DNA from: Odontocerum albicorne
Lineage: Eukaryota; Arthropoda; Insecta; Trichoptera; Odontoceridae
Reading direction: 5' to 3'
Assembly: GCA_949825065.1 (NCBI GenBank)
Contig: OX463847.1
Location: 35,845,789 to 35,909,788 of the forward strand
DNA: 64,000 nucleotides
The notes beneath the pieces were generated by a model. That model made no database searches, was not told the origin of the DNA, and saw only the letters and a program-made list of their open reading frames with translations. A program made the translations under genes and the position numbers. Position 1 is the stretch's first letter; every line of letters begins with the position of its first letter. This document shows positions 11,726 through 22,330 of the stretch, piece after piece.

Positions 11726-11929
11726 CCCGAATTCATAGTCTGCCCTAAATACTAATTTGTAACAATTCATCGATTATCTCAGAACAATTAATATTTTGCA
11801 AATACACCCAATTTTAATGAGGGTTCTAGTCTGATTTTCATTAACGATTGCATTAATATCGTCTAGTGGATTGAAAAAGGTTGCTATAAGTTTGCAAAGT
11901 TGTATTTTATTCAATAAAAGTGTTTGATA

Positions 11930-12380
11930 GAGATGTATGTTACAAGTAGAATTAAGAAAATAATCTTAATATGGTTTTGCCATATTGAGAGAATGAGGTG
12001 GTGAAATACTTAAAATGGTTTTGATACATTGAGAGAATGAGGTGTTGAAATACTTAAAATGGTTTTGCCACATTCAGAGAATGAGGTGGTGAAAGACTTA
12101 AGATGGTTTTGCCACATTGAGAGAATGAGGTGGTGAAAGACTTACAAAACAAATACACTTGTCAGAAATTAATAAAGAGCGATGAAGACGTAAACCTAGG
12201 AAAGAGTTGAAGAATAGTTGGAGAAATTTTAAGATAGGGAAATGTAAGGAGTATTACAAATATGAGTATATATAATGATGTGAATGAGGCGAGAGCTGTG
12301 GGAATGGATAGAAAGGCGTGGAAATCTGCCTTCTCTGCTTATCCCAAAAGAGACATGGTGCCATGGTATATATGTAATTC
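11930..12380 (+). mobile_element. RTE-like LINE 3' fragment with an internal tandem array
   Basis: The GHIERM-like segment (TGGTTTTGCCAYATTGAGAG) has been amplified four times. After it come a drifted middle part and the family end: RRGNLPSLLIPKETW at 12312-12355, equivalent to WRSILSAYP of the 42.2 kb copy. Confidence 0.7.
11966..12143 (+). repeat. 44-bp tandem array, four units
   Basis: TGGTTTTG recurs at 11972, 12016, 12060 and 12104, exactly 44 bp apart, with GAGAATGAGGTGGTGAAA in each unit. 44 is not a multiple of three, so the expansion destroys the LINE frame. Confidence 0.9.
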
Positions 12381-12639
12381 ATTAATAAATGGGAATATAA
12401 ATTAATTTGACATATATACCAGGAGACCAGAAGAACAAAACTCATATTGTAGATACGCCAGTGTACATGTTGTAGGTATGACTAAAATATGATGCTTTGT
12501 CACGCGATCCCACGCGATTTTGTCAATATTCTTTTGTAGTGTGAACGTATTTCGAAATCACTTTAACCGCAATGTATGATCGATGGAGGGAAATATTGTA
12601 ATTTGATCATGTAAGTAAATGGGGTACTAAAACATATAT

Positions 12640-13290
12640 ACTCTGCTACGATGATAATGCAAAATAGTATTCTTGAACCAACTTTCATTTATGGGAGGGA
12701 AATGTGGACGTGGAAAATACTGAACGGAGCCGAATGAATACTGTACGGTAAGTAATAAACATCGTTTGTAGAGTGTCATCTTTGTCGCACGATGACTGCT
12801 AACCGATGATGATAACCGCACCGTGACTACGATACCGGACTGTTAGCGCATCGTGCGACAGCGACGACGCTCTACAAACGATGTGCATTACTTACCGCCG
12901 GGTACTGTACTGAGAATAATACATATGATGACAAGCATATAGGATACAAAATGAAGTGATATGGGGCGAATGTGAACTTACGGTTGATATGTATTAAATT
13001 AGACGAAAAATACCATTTGGACAAGGTGGTTTGGACATGTAGAACAAATGATTGCAGAAATATTAACAAAACATTGCAAATTTGAGTGGAAAGCGTCGGA
13101 AAACAAGGGTAAGTAGGAAAGTATGATTGGATCAAGAGATATTTTGATAGAAGGAAATGAAAAGTCAGAGAAATCGTAGGATAGGTATGTATGAGAAGGT
13201 TTATGGATGAAGAGGCTGCGATAGGCAAGTTTGGCGCTCAGTCCCCTCTGCCAATCCTGAAAGGAAACGGCGTGATGGGGTATGAGAGTA
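12640..13290 (+). mobile_element. RTE-like LINE C-terminal fragment, split by a MITE
   Basis: Left part: LEPTFIYGREMWTWK at 12673-12717. After a MITE (12746-12907) the LINE resumes with a WFGHVEQM-like stretch near 13030 and runs to a degraded end at 13230-13280 (GAQSPLPILKGNGVMG, from the SAYPSGKWRDDM end). The split gives a relative age: the LINE came first, then the MITE. Confidence 0.8.
12746..12907. mobile_element. Palindromic pogo/Tc1-type MITE, copy inside a LINE
   Basis: It shares the inverted ends of the 32164-32330 copy (CGGTAAGTAATA...CATCGTTTGTAGAG and its inverse, ending CCGCCGGGTACTG). About ten bases of the left end are missing. TA lies at both borders (12744-12745, 12908-12909). 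It has no coding capacity. Confidence 0.85.
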
Positions 13291-13332
13291 TGAACACAAT
13301 AAATGTCTCATTCAAGCTGCATGCTTTAAATC

Positions 13333-13375
13333 AGTGGTTCTCAAACTACGGTCCGCGGGCAGAATGGGTTTATAA
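13333..13375 (+). mobile_element. hAT end fragment
   Basis: CAGTGGTTCTCAAACTACGG followed by TCCGCGGGCAGAATGGG is a typical hAT-type terminus. The inverse, with GGTCCGCGGGCC, occurs at 22514-22558. Only the end is left. Confidence 0.55.
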
Positions 13376-13442
13376 GATAAATTTAACGGGGATGGTTATT
13401 AAAAAAACCCTTGGAAAAAATCCAAGTGTGTATTTTCAACGG

Positions 13443-13492
13443 TTTGGTTGGTTGGATAAAATTGTCATAAAACAAGTCCGCCAGGTTTCTTG
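13443..13492 (+). mobile_element. SINE1/LINE tail fragment
   Basis: GGTTGGTTGGATAAAATTGTC and AAGTCCGCCAGG match the shared tail. There is no head. Confidence 0.6.
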
Positions 13493-14164
13493 TTTTTCTA
13501 CATGTAGCATGTCCAGTTCCCCTGATGTTGGCGATCTTTCTTGATAAAATATCTGTGTCGTTGTCGTCGCACGGAGCAACTCCTCAACAGTCAAGCTACC
13601 TGTACATTTGTTAACCAAGACAGGCGCCTTCTACTGATTCCGTGTCGACCCTCAATTTGGCTCATCAGTATTAATTTTAGGAAGTAATATTTTTCTATTC
13701 TCAATTTACGACACATATGTTATAGGTAATTTTATGGTATTTAAGAGCTATCGTACTACACGTACTCAGCGTGGTTCTTCGGTGTTTGATATACGATGAT
13801 ACCAAGAAATTCTGAGCACACTGCGATGAATCCTATAAGCCAGGTTGTAGCATGAAAAGAAAAAAAAAAGCGATTGTAATTTTAGTGCCATAAAATATTA
13901 AAATTTAACCTTCGCCATTTAAAAACAGTGTTCACGTGTTACATTATTATATTTGATTTTAAATTGTAATAAAAAATGATTTGGAGTCATTATTTGAATG
14001 GAGACAGTGGGGGCGGTTGGGATCAAAATAATCCTCTCGGTCAAAGCAATATCATCAAAGGTCGTACCAAAATAATTAAGATGTTATGTTATTTGTTCTC
14101 TTGGTATATGGAATTATTTAAACTCCTTTTATTTACTTTATTTTAAACTCTTTTACACATCACA

Positions 14165-14405
14165 GGTTCCTATAATTTGCATAACAAATATGGTGTGGGC
14201 TGAAAAACATCTGGTGTCCCCGTGGCTGGGTTCGCCCTATATTGGTGGGGTGTATCTTGGCCGAGGGGATGCTATTAGATGAGCCCATACCTTTTGATAG
14301 CTTCTGTATTTAATGTATTATCTGCAATTTATGTGTTTTAGAAGTGTTATTTAAATATAATCTGTACATACTATGTTGCTATCAATAAACCTATTATTTA
14401 TTTAT
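14165..14405 (+). repeat. Family Z dispersed repeat, copy 1
   Basis: Blocks GTGTGGGCTGAAAAACATCT, CCTATATTGGTGGGGTGTAT, GATGAGCCCATA and GATAGCTTCTG end in an ATTT-rich tail. The inverse of the same series occurs at 52490-52670 and 56500-56710. The simple 3' tail suggests a retroposon 3' end. Confidence 0.7.
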
Positions 14406-14510
14406 TTAATATCAAAAAGTACAAAAACATGTATTTAAAAAACAATTGAATTTTTTAAGATGTTTGATAAAAATTATAATAAAAAAATTATATGAATAAC
14501 ATCAAATCAA

Positions 14511-14655
14511 AATATAGCATATTATGAACAGCATAATATAGCATGTTATGAACAATAGAATATAGCATGTTATGAACAACATAATATACCATGTTATGAA
14601 CAACATAATATAGTATGTTACGAACAACATAATATAGCATGTTATGAACAACATA
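14511..14655 (+). repeat. 24-bp tandem array, about six units
   Basis: Unit ATAATATAGCATGTTATGAA plus CAAC, with a few substitutions. The minus strand stays open only because 24 is a multiple of three (repeating NMLYYVVH). Confidence 0.9.
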
Positions 14656-14686
14656 AAATATCAAAAAATTCAAATGATTATATATT

Positions 14687-14940
14687 ATACTATTTATAGT
14701 TAAGGCATTAACATTGTGGAGGTTTAAAGACATTGTTATTTGTTTTATCAAACACTGTTTATTCCACTTTTTTGTAACGGTATAACCCTACCGGTTTCAA
14801 GGCTTTCACCTCATCTTCAGGGGAGCACAAACAAGACTTGTTTGTGCTCCCCTGAAGATGAGGTGAAAGCCTTGAAACCGGTAGGGTTATACCGTTACAA
14901 AAAAGTGGAATAAACAGTGTTTGATAAAACAAATTACAAT
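14687..14940 (-). mobile_element. FB1 foldback element, full copy
   Basis: Two arms of about 100 bp form an almost perfect palindrome centred near 14835 (CAAGACTTG). Each arm holds TAACGGTATAACCCTACCGG and the CTCATCTTCAGGGG block. An asymmetric tail of about 45 bp lies at the left. The insert is 254 bp and is flanked by an 11-bp duplication GATTATATATT (14676-14686, 14941-14951). It has no open frame. Confidence 0.9.
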
Positions 14941-15214
14941 GATTATATATTTACGAGTTTTTTTCCTGAAGGAGTTGAGCGACATGAAAAACATCTAAAT
15001 GATAATAATAATTATTATTATTACTATTCTTGACCAAGGAACCATAATATTTTAGGGCTTCTGTACATTTGACCTAGGATCCTGGAGTAGGAGACGCAAG
15101 TCAAAAGCCGGAATCTCTGGATAAGTATGTATTGTTCGTGGAGTTAAATAGTTTGTTCATTTCAGGCCAAGCTATTTAACCTGGATAATAAGTATTTACT
15201 AAGAAAACAGATAC

Positions 15215-15335
15215 TATATATGAGATGCTGCAGGATTCTTTTCATGTTTGCGGCAGGTGTGGTAGTAGGGTAATTGGTCTCCACAGCTACAGTCAGATAC
15301 GTATTGAAAATGCTGCATCAGTTCATCGATTGTCG
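15215..15335 (+). mobile_element. LINE C-terminal zinc-finger fragment
   Basis: The reading frame gives HVCGRCG and then VIGLHSYSQ, a degraded form of the C..CGR.C.SRIGL.SH finger that ends many insect LINE proteins. Only this piece is recognisable. Confidence 0.4.
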
Positions 15336-15514
15336 AAGACGGAAATATTCCATCACGTCTAACAGTTGATGTCGTTGGGCTGATAAAATAAAATATATAT
15401 TTTTTATTTTATTTCTTTAGACGTTTGAAAGATAGCGGGATGAAGACAAAATGGTGTTACTTAGTTCTTGAGTGATCGATTGTTTTTTTTTATCTTCAAT
15501 CACTTGAGGTTCGG

Positions 15515-15665
15515 AGACACACTTTTGATCTTGTATTTCTTTATATGAATGATCTTGCGGACTCCCCTGCGATTCTGGAATATATTGATTTAAGAATTCC
15601 CTCTCGCTCTTTTGGAAGACCTCCTTTTTTCATTTTAGTTACATTCTACTAGAACTTAATACTAC
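15515..15665 (+). mobile_element. Jockey-like LINE C-terminal fragment
   Basis: The frame FDLVFLYMNDLADSP followed by YIDLRIPSRSFGRPPFF resembles the region just after the reverse transcriptase in Jockey-like LINEs. A stop lies near 15655. The next LINE relic follows directly. Confidence 0.5.
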
Positions 15666-15679
15666 TGCATTCTAATAGA

Positions 15680-16232
15680 CGCCAAATTCACATACTGTAT
15701 CTATTGTATAATAAACTTAACTGTACCGCCACCCCCTCTTACCTCGCCGAAAGTTTTCAGCGTCTTTCTAATCATGGATTAGCGCTACGTTCAAACAAAG
15801 ATTGTTTATTGGCCTTTCCAGTTCACCACTCCTCTTTTTTTACGTCGTCCTTTACTGTCCATACAGTGAGACTCTGGAATCAGTTAAAAACCAATATAAG
15901 ACTCGCTCCGTCCTTGGCATACTTTAAGAAGCGACTGAAAAAACGTCAGTAAAATAGCGTATTTCATTTCCGATTTTTCCTTTCCTCTCCACCATCCCTT
16001 CCTTTCCTTTTGATTGATGATATCTCCCTTTATATAAAAAATAATGTTCGGGTGATTGTCCATCTTTGTGGGGTTTGTGGGCTCACGTATGCATTTATGG
16101 ATAGTCATTTGAATGATTTATGCAATCATGTAACTTGCTTAATTTACTTTTGACTGGTTGGTTGGGAGAGATTGCCGCCTGGCAATAAGCCCACCAGATT
16201 GTATTTGCAATAAAAGTGTTAAATAAAAAAAA
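15680..16232 (+). mobile_element. CR1/Jockey-type LINE 3' end with UTR and tail
   Basis: The frame to 15952 reads NRRQIHILYLLYN, PSYLAESFQRLSN, LAFPVHHSSFF and FTVHTVRLWNQL, the C-terminus of a CR1/Jockey-group protein. A 3' UTR of about 200 bp follows, then the tail GGTTGGTTGGGAGAGATTG ... GGCAATAAGCCCACCAG at 16156-16200 and an AAATAAA end. The same UTR and tail occur inverted at 30600-30885. The tail is the one carried by SINE1. Confidence 0.85.
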
Positions 16233-16432
16233 AAAACTAGAAGTAATATTTGCTTCTATGACCCATTAGTAAGAATGTGTCGAAAGCGCCATATTTTAAC
16301 TGATTAAAATATGCAGATTCGAGTATTTACGTCAACACTGTCTAAGTTTAAAAGGACGGTGGCTGAATTGATTGAGAAATGAGTATTTTATTTTTTCCCA
16401 TATATTGTACATTATTTGTAACATTTTCACAC

Positions 16433-16472
16433 ACTTATTGATATCACAGAACTGTGTGTGATATCAATAAGT
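16433..16472. repeat. Perfect 16-bp inverted repeat with 8-nt loop
   Basis: ACTTATTGATATCACA and its exact inverse TGTGATATCAATAAGT are separated by GAACTGTG. It is not part of a repeat I recognise here. Confidence 0.9.
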
Positions 16473-16651
16473 AATTAATTAATTAATAATTACGATTAAA
16501 CACGGGTAATTACGATTTAAATCCTTGCTACTATTTATAAATTATATGTTTTTTTATGCAAGTCTTGATTAATTTCCTGCAAGTGTTCTATCAAATAAAA
16601 AAAATAGGTACAGCTACTCCTTGAATGAACTATATATGCTGCTTATAGTAT

Positions 16652-16983
16652 CATCATCATCATCAATGGCACTACAGCCCATTGTGGGCCCCGGTCTCCT
16701 CCAGCAGTCGTTGCCATTCCCCCCTATCCTGGGATGCACTCCTCCAGCCCCTGATGCCAATCACGTTTGCATCATTCTGCACCCCATCCATCCACCTAAG
16801 CTTTGGTCTGCCCACGCTACGTCTTCCTTGGGGCTTGGAAAAGAGTACTTTGTTAGGCATTTCCTCTTCTCCCATTCTTGCTACATGCCCCGCCCAACGT
16901 AGCCTCCCAAATTTGATGTATTTTATAATGTTGGGCTCTTTGTATATGCTGTATAACTCCTCATTATATCTCACTCTCCAATA
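16652..16983 (-). mobile_element. RTE-like LINE 3' insertion with target duplication
   Basis: The minus strand reads RVRYNEELYSIYKEPNI, then GRLRWAGHVARMGE, then GRRSVGRPKLRWMDGV, and ends AHNGL just before a simple GAT repeat. This is the intact C-terminus of an endonuclease-reverse transcriptase, open for about 100 codons. A 14-bp duplication GCTGCTTATAGTAT lies at 16638-16651 and 17000-17013. Between the LINE 5' edge and the right copy, 15 bases of nearby sequence are repeated as filler. Confidence 0.9.
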
Positions 16984-17334
16984 TGCTACATAATTATTCG
17001 CTGCTTATAGTATGCTACATAATTATTCCATACATAATATCATCTATAAGGACCACAGGGATAAAATGTCTCCATTTAGGTCGGTCCACAGCCCGGCACT
17101 CAACGTCAGACCAAAAGTACGATTCTTCCTATCCACAATGACAGTCAGAGATGTGTCAGAATTGCTGTTTCAGCCCATCGTCTTTCGTAGCCGGAACGAG
17201 ACCGTCTATATTTATTCTGTTAATCAGCAACAAAGTGTGAAATCTTTCAACAAATACTCTTGCAATCGTTCAATGCAATCAATCAAATGCAATCCACAGA
17301 TGAGGAGAAAACTATTGAAAATGTACAAATTACA

Positions 17335-17412
17335 CGGCGGTTCTCCTCGGTTTCGATCCAGGGACTTCAGAGTGCTGAGTCACAGTCGAGTGCACTCCAG
17401 TCGCGCCGAGAC
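17335..17412 (-). other. tRNA-like segment, possible SINE head
   Basis: The minus strand has an A-box-like GGCGCGACTGGAGTGC and a B-box-like GGATCGAAACC at about tRNA spacing, but no complete cloverleaf can be drawn. It resembles the SINE2 head loosely. Most likely an old tRNA-derived retroposon. Confidence 0.3.
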
Positions 17413-17769
17413 ATGATTGATCATGGCAGAATAATGTACTTCTTTGCCCGCAGTGCCATAATAAAGAAATATAATTTAAATTTCAATTAAATTCTAGCAT
17501 CATACCGACACATTTTCTTGTGTTCTCAAAGTTATTGTAGATATCCGAGTATCTAAACATTTTTTCTACATCGATAAAAAACGTTTACCTGCAAAAGTAA
17601 ATATATCTAAATATGTTTTAATTTCGATAGAAAAAATAGTAGATTTGAGCTCACATCAATTGCTGTGTTTAGATTCGAGATAGCTGTTCGTTTGAGACTG
17701 ATTTTATAAAAATGGAATCAACGGTGATATTCGTGGCGTCAGGTGGTACGAGTAAGACGTTTGCCTTCG

Positions 17770-17935
17770 ACAAGAGAGATGGTGGTAGCCAAGAGAGACC
17801 GTGGGTGCTAAGAGAGACGGTGGTAGTCAAGAGAGACGATGGTAGCCAAGAGAGACGGTGGTAGCCAAGGGAGACGGTGGGTGCCAAGAGAGACGGTGGT
17901 AGTCAAGAGATACGGTAGTAGCCAAGGAAAAATGG
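17770..17935 (+). repeat. Degenerate tandem array of about 20 bp
   Basis: Around eight units of the type GGTGGTAGCCAAGAGAGACG, alternating with GGTGGGTGCCAAGAGAGACG. Confidence 0.85.
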
Positions 17936-18264
17936 TGCAAGACTGTTAGAGAGTTTTTCTCTGAGGTTATTCTTACCTTTCGATGTCAAGCGGTTTTATT
18001 GACATGTACGTCGACGGACAGCAAACTACGTGCATATTCCAATTGTGATAGGCCTGAAGGCATTATTACGAGGGTTTAAGCAATATACTCTCTTGGTCAC
18101 GCTCTTCAACGTATCTGTATCACCAATACGAATATGTTTTACATTGGGCACGCACATTAAGAGTATTTGTTTATCTGTCAATACATTTTTGGAATTTGTA
18201 AGAAGATTCAAGGGTATTTTGTGGCGTCGCTGTTATGAGAGAATATTAAATATAAATGAAGAGT

Positions 18265-18320
18265 GAATTTTGTAATGGTTTTGGCAAATTAAGAAAATGA
18301 GGAGTTATGAAAGATTTTAA
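18265..18320 (+). mobile_element. Short RTE-like LINE fragment
   Basis: AATGGTTTTGGCAAATTAAG followed by AAAATGAGGAGTTATGAAAG matches the unit amplified at 11966-12143. Confidence 0.45.
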
Positions 18321-18332
18321 AAAAAGCATCGA

Positions 18333-18545
18333 TATTCGTAGCCCAGTTGGTAGATTGATTTTCAATCTGGAGACTTTGAGTTTGATTTCCGATGGAACCA
18401 AAAAGAGGGCGGGGGTTTCACATAAGTTCTCTTAACTAAATTTTGGTTGGTTGGAAGTAATTGTTAAATTACAGTAAGCCCAACAGTTTATATTGTATAC
18501 AACGGATGTATAATATTGTATAATTCTATTCTATTCAATAATACA
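18333..18545 (+). mobile_element. SINE1 copy, diverged
   Basis: The head GTAGCCCAGTTGGTAGA and the B-box relic GTTTGATTTCC precede the tail GGTTGGTTGGAAGTAATTG and GTATACAACGG. Confidence 0.8.
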
Positions 18546-18989
18546 AAAACAAATAAATACTTAAAAAATAACAGAAAAGCGATCTAGAGAAGGCGCAGCA
18601 GGCAAAAATGGTGAGCTCTGGGTGCAATTTTTATTAACAATATTTTTTATATGTCTTAAAAATTTTGATGTCTTCTCTTGCGGTTTTCTTTTCTCTTGCT
18701 CTAATTTAGAAGATATCCTTAAATTTCTTTAAATAATAAATATGTCTGAAGTCATAGTCCTTATACAACCGAATACAAATGGAGATATATTTACATAGCG
18801 TTAGAAGAAATGATGATAAGAAACATATAGCGATATGAAAACATCAAATGGTTTAAAACTAAAACCAGTCCGGAAGTGAATCCTTCAGGAACTGAATTTC
18901 GTACGTCCGCTTGCTTAGCGTGAATACTGACAGTTAGACCATGACGCTATAAAGTATTTTATCATTATTATATATACATATCATCAAAC

Positions 18990-19120
18990 AGTTTTCCTGC
19001 TGAAGTAGGCAGATATAACAGAGCACCAGGTTTTCCTATCTTAACATACATATTTCATTACTACCCATTCATACACCTTCTTTTAAGATTTCATATAAAA
19101 TTAAATAAATATATACTTTT
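18990..19120 (-). mobile_element. RTE-like LINE 3' fragment
   Basis: GAAGTAGGCAGATATAACAG, then ACCAGGTTTTCCTATC, match the inverse 3' end seen at 45960-46010. Confidence 0.5.
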
Positions 19121-19417
19121 AAGACATCGCTACTTGAGGCTCCTGATCCATGAATGTATCATATGTACAAAGTTGTATATTTTTTGCTGTGCGCCATGGG
19201 GTGAATTAGAGCGCAACAATCTTTAAAAAGTCTTACAAGAAATATTTCTTGCTTACAAAGTTATTTAATAGCATTAAAAGACTGAAACATTTTATCGTGT
19301 GATAATATTCTCAGGAACATAAGAGTAAATAAGACAGATTAGATATTTTTATTTTGTTCAAACACTATGTTAAATACAAGGTCATGGATACCAATAATTA
19401 ATTATGGAAAAAAGCTG

Positions 19418-19487
19418 GTTGATTGGAAGAAATTGTTTCAAAGCAATAAGTCCGCCAAATGTATTTGTATGCAAGTGTCAAATAAAT
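19418..19487 (+). mobile_element. LINE 3' tail fragment
   Basis: GGTTGATTGGAAGAAATTG, GCAATAAGTCCGCCA and a final AAGTGTCAAATAAAT. The ending is of the LINE type (compare 16200-16232) and not the AATAC end of SINE1. Confidence 0.6.
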
Positions 19488-19600
19488 AGTCAGGTTCAGA
19501 TTACTTATATGTTTGGTGATGTTATACGAGTACTTCCATAATTTCTTTGGAGACCTTTTCATCTATTTAAAGACACTTATTTTCTACACGTCCATAACAA

Positions 19601-19822
19601 CCTCCGTGGCCTAGTTGGTAAGACGTTTGTCTCCCAGCCTGGAGGTTGCGGGTTCGATTCCCGTTGGAACCCAGATTTTTCAAAAGAAAAAAGGATTTCA
19701 GCCTGGTTTTCACTTAAGGCTTCTATAACATATTTCTGGTTGGTTAGAACATATTGCTACATGGCAATAAGCCTATCGGGTTGTACCGTATACAACGAAA
19801 GATGTAATACAATACAATACTA
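19601..19822 (+). mobile_element. SINE1 reference copy, full length
   Basis: The best kept SINE1. A-box TGGCCTAGTTGG is at 19607-19618 and B-box GGTTCGATTCC at 19651-19661, at the spacing of a tRNA gene. The unit starts CCTCCGTGG. The body runs CCCAGATTTTTCAAA, GCCTGGTTTTCACTTAAGGC, then GGTTGGTTAGAACATATTG and GGCAATAAGCC, and ends with repeated AATAC. It has no coding frame. The tail is shared with the CR1/Jockey-type LINE. Confidence 0.92.
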
Positions 19823-19879
19823 CCGAAGTCTAGCTTTTTACAATTTCAGCGAGATTGAAGCAACTTTCAGTGCACTTCT

Positions 19880-20060
19880 CACATACTAATTTCCTTATTA
19901 TTATGTCTTTCTTGTTCACACCTGAAATTCACAGCAGCAAGCGCATTTCGGCGACATCAAAATTATATTCTTGGGATTAAGTTGATGCCCAGCACTCAGT
20001 TCCATACAAGAGTACTGCCCTTAAGACAGTTTAATATGTTTTTCCTTTCAGTTTCATGGA
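19880..20060 (-). mobile_element. RTE-like LINE fragment
   Basis: The minus strand reads AVLLYGTECWAST, then NFDVAEMRLL, the YGxExW/MRxLR block that follows the reverse transcriptase in this class. Confidence 0.65.
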
Positions 20061-20284
20061 CATTATTTTATCACTATTGTTACCTGTCGCCACTTTTATC
20101 ATATTTGTATTATCCTATTGGCCACGTTACACTCCTCAAAAAAAATTATTTAAAAAAAGAAATTTCGGTTTGCCCGATATATGTATGACAAAATGTAATA
20201 AATATTGTTGGAAACTAAATAATTTAACAGCGATCCATAATTTATTTTCTAATTTTATTTTTAGTTCATAATAATAATGAAAAG

Positions 20285-20590
20285 ATAATTTATAAATTAG
20301 CGTTTTGAGAACAGATTCTCCTCAAGGGCGCTCTAACTCGAAAATCGAACCAAATCTTATAGAAAGATCAAAATAAGTAAACAAGTTGATTATAATGATA
20401 TAAAGTGATGGTTACGATCATTGAATTGTGTATTTTCCCGTATCTGCATATGTTTAGAAAAATATATTTGGACTGAAAACCGCAGAAAATTTCTCAAGGG
20501 AAGACGAATTATAAAGAAACATTTGTAGATCTGATATGTGATAGTGATATTTTGCTTAAGGTGTAGTGTAATATTTATATACAACCATAC
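20285..20590 (+). repeat. Family Y dispersed repeat, long copy
   Basis: Blocks in order: AATTTATAAATTAGCG (drifted ATATAGCGCCGTTTAGAG), TTCTCCTCAAGGGCGCTCTA, TCTGCATATGTTTAGAAAAA, ACCGCAGAAAA and GTAGATCTGATATGTGATAG. The same order occurs at 31562-31885 and 54495-54765. There is no coding frame. Confidence 0.75.
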
Positions 20591-20591
20591 G

Positions 20592-20690
20592 TTGTAATTT
20601 TTTTTATCAAACACTGTTTATTCCACTTTTTGTAACGGTATAACCCTACCGGTTTCAAGGCTTCATCAGGGGATCAAAAACAATACGTTT
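20592..20690 (+). mobile_element. FB1 foldback element, one-armed copy
   Basis: The left arm only: TATCAAACACTGTTTATTCC through TAACGGTATAACCCTACCGG to CATCAGGGGATC. It abuts the end of a Family Y copy. Confidence 0.75.
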
Positions 20691-21547
20691 TTATAAGACC
20701 TTCCAAAATGGATTAAAAAAAACATTTGATTTTATTTTCATTGTAAAAAACTCACGAACTTTCCGGTAGACAAACGTACGAAACTTATCAGAAACGGGAC
20801 AACATCTTTTCGAATTATACCTTAATGACTGTCTATTCAGCTGTTTAAAACGTCATAAAAGTGTTTTTATTAGGTAACAGCCCACTTTGCATACATTTTA
20901 ATTATTGTAATAAAAAAAGTGGATACCATAAAAGCAAATTGTGATAACGCTTCCGTTTCTTATGTGCTTATATTATTGTAGTTTTCAACTTTTTTTCCTC
21001 ACATAGTTATTATAATTTGAATACAATTAATATTGTTTATCTGGGTCAACAAAACTTTACAGCATGAAGTGAGTTATTGTTTGATTGAAGTACGTAAGAG
21101 AGATGAATAGAAATCAGTTGACACAGCTGAGAATGATGCAAATAGCTTCGTGTTTCACAGACGACTTAACCCAATTAAGATTTGTGGTAAAAATTGGTTA
21201 TTCAACTCGTTAACTACAACTGTACAGTGGTTTATGAGAAAGGCGTACGTAATGTGTGCGCATGCATTAAGGTGAATGTGAATGCGTGCATGTGTTAATA
21301 ATTGTGGCGCAATTATCATTTTTTATATCTAATTATTTTTTTAAGTTAGTTATATTGATAATCTTGGAAATCATAGTTATTCCTGTTTTTTAAGACTTAA
21401 TAATTATATAATAGGCAATAGAGGGATCGAGATGAATTTGCGAATTAGCTGGTAATCTCTAGCACTTGAGGGAGATTGCCAAACTGACAGAGACATTCAT
21501 TTCCGTGCACTAAGAATTTACGATGCATTCATGAGACAGAGTGACGA

Positions 21548-21768
21548 GTTTTGTGATGTTTCATCAGGGGGAGAGAGAGGAAGTTTTATGATGTTTCGTC
21601 AAGGGGAGAGGGAGGAGGTTTTGTGATGTTTCGTCAGGGGGAGAGGGAGGAGGTTTTGTGATGTTTCGTCAGGGGGAGAGGGAGGAGGTTTTGTGATGTT
21701 TCGTCAGGGGGAGAGGGAGGAGGTTTTGTGATGTTTCGTCAGGGGGAGAGGGAGGAGGTTTTGTAGGT
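21548..21768 (+). repeat. 35-bp tandem array, about six units
   Basis: Unit TTTTGTGATGTTTCGTCAGG plus GGGAGAGGGAGGAGG. The first unit is diverged and the last four are almost identical. The strand is purine-rich (GGGGGAGAGGGAGGAGG). Confidence 0.92.
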
Positions 21769-22330
21769 CTCCTCATAATCATGTGATTGAATAACTGATT
21801 TTGAGCGTGTGATAACTGTTGCGAATATTGAGCGTGTGATTAGAAGTTGTTGTACATCATGCGGAATAGATTGTGAAGATTATCTATCATACGGTTGGAA
21901 GTGTGTGTGTATAAAATGGGAGTAATGAATGAGAATATTTTAGTTGAGTGTTGAAGAAAAAATATGAGATATTTGAATTTATTCCCCTATTTCGCATTCG
22001 ATTTTTCTTTCCCTACCTCTCCTCTATCCAAATCATTGGTGATAAAAAAATATTGTTTTGTTCATATAATTTTCGATTCTTCATCCTCTACCTTAAATTT
22101 GTAATTTTTGTTCAAAGTTTCATTTTTTTTTTGTTTGAGTGTTACGTGAAAAAATTGTAACCTCTCAACCACTCATTGGCTCAACATACAAGTATGTATC
22201 GCATCCCCTGTCTGGTTAGTTCTAAATGTTTTTCTGAATTGATGCCGTGTTGAATGTTCACTTAACGCGGCGAAAAATCAACAATTAATACGAAAAACAT
22301 TTTAAACTAGTAGAAAACAGCCCTGAAAAT

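Noticed and set aside
19601..19672. Possible tRNA gene
   Set aside because: A and B boxes are good but the acceptor and anticodon stems do not form, and a SINE body and tail follow. It is a SINE1 head.
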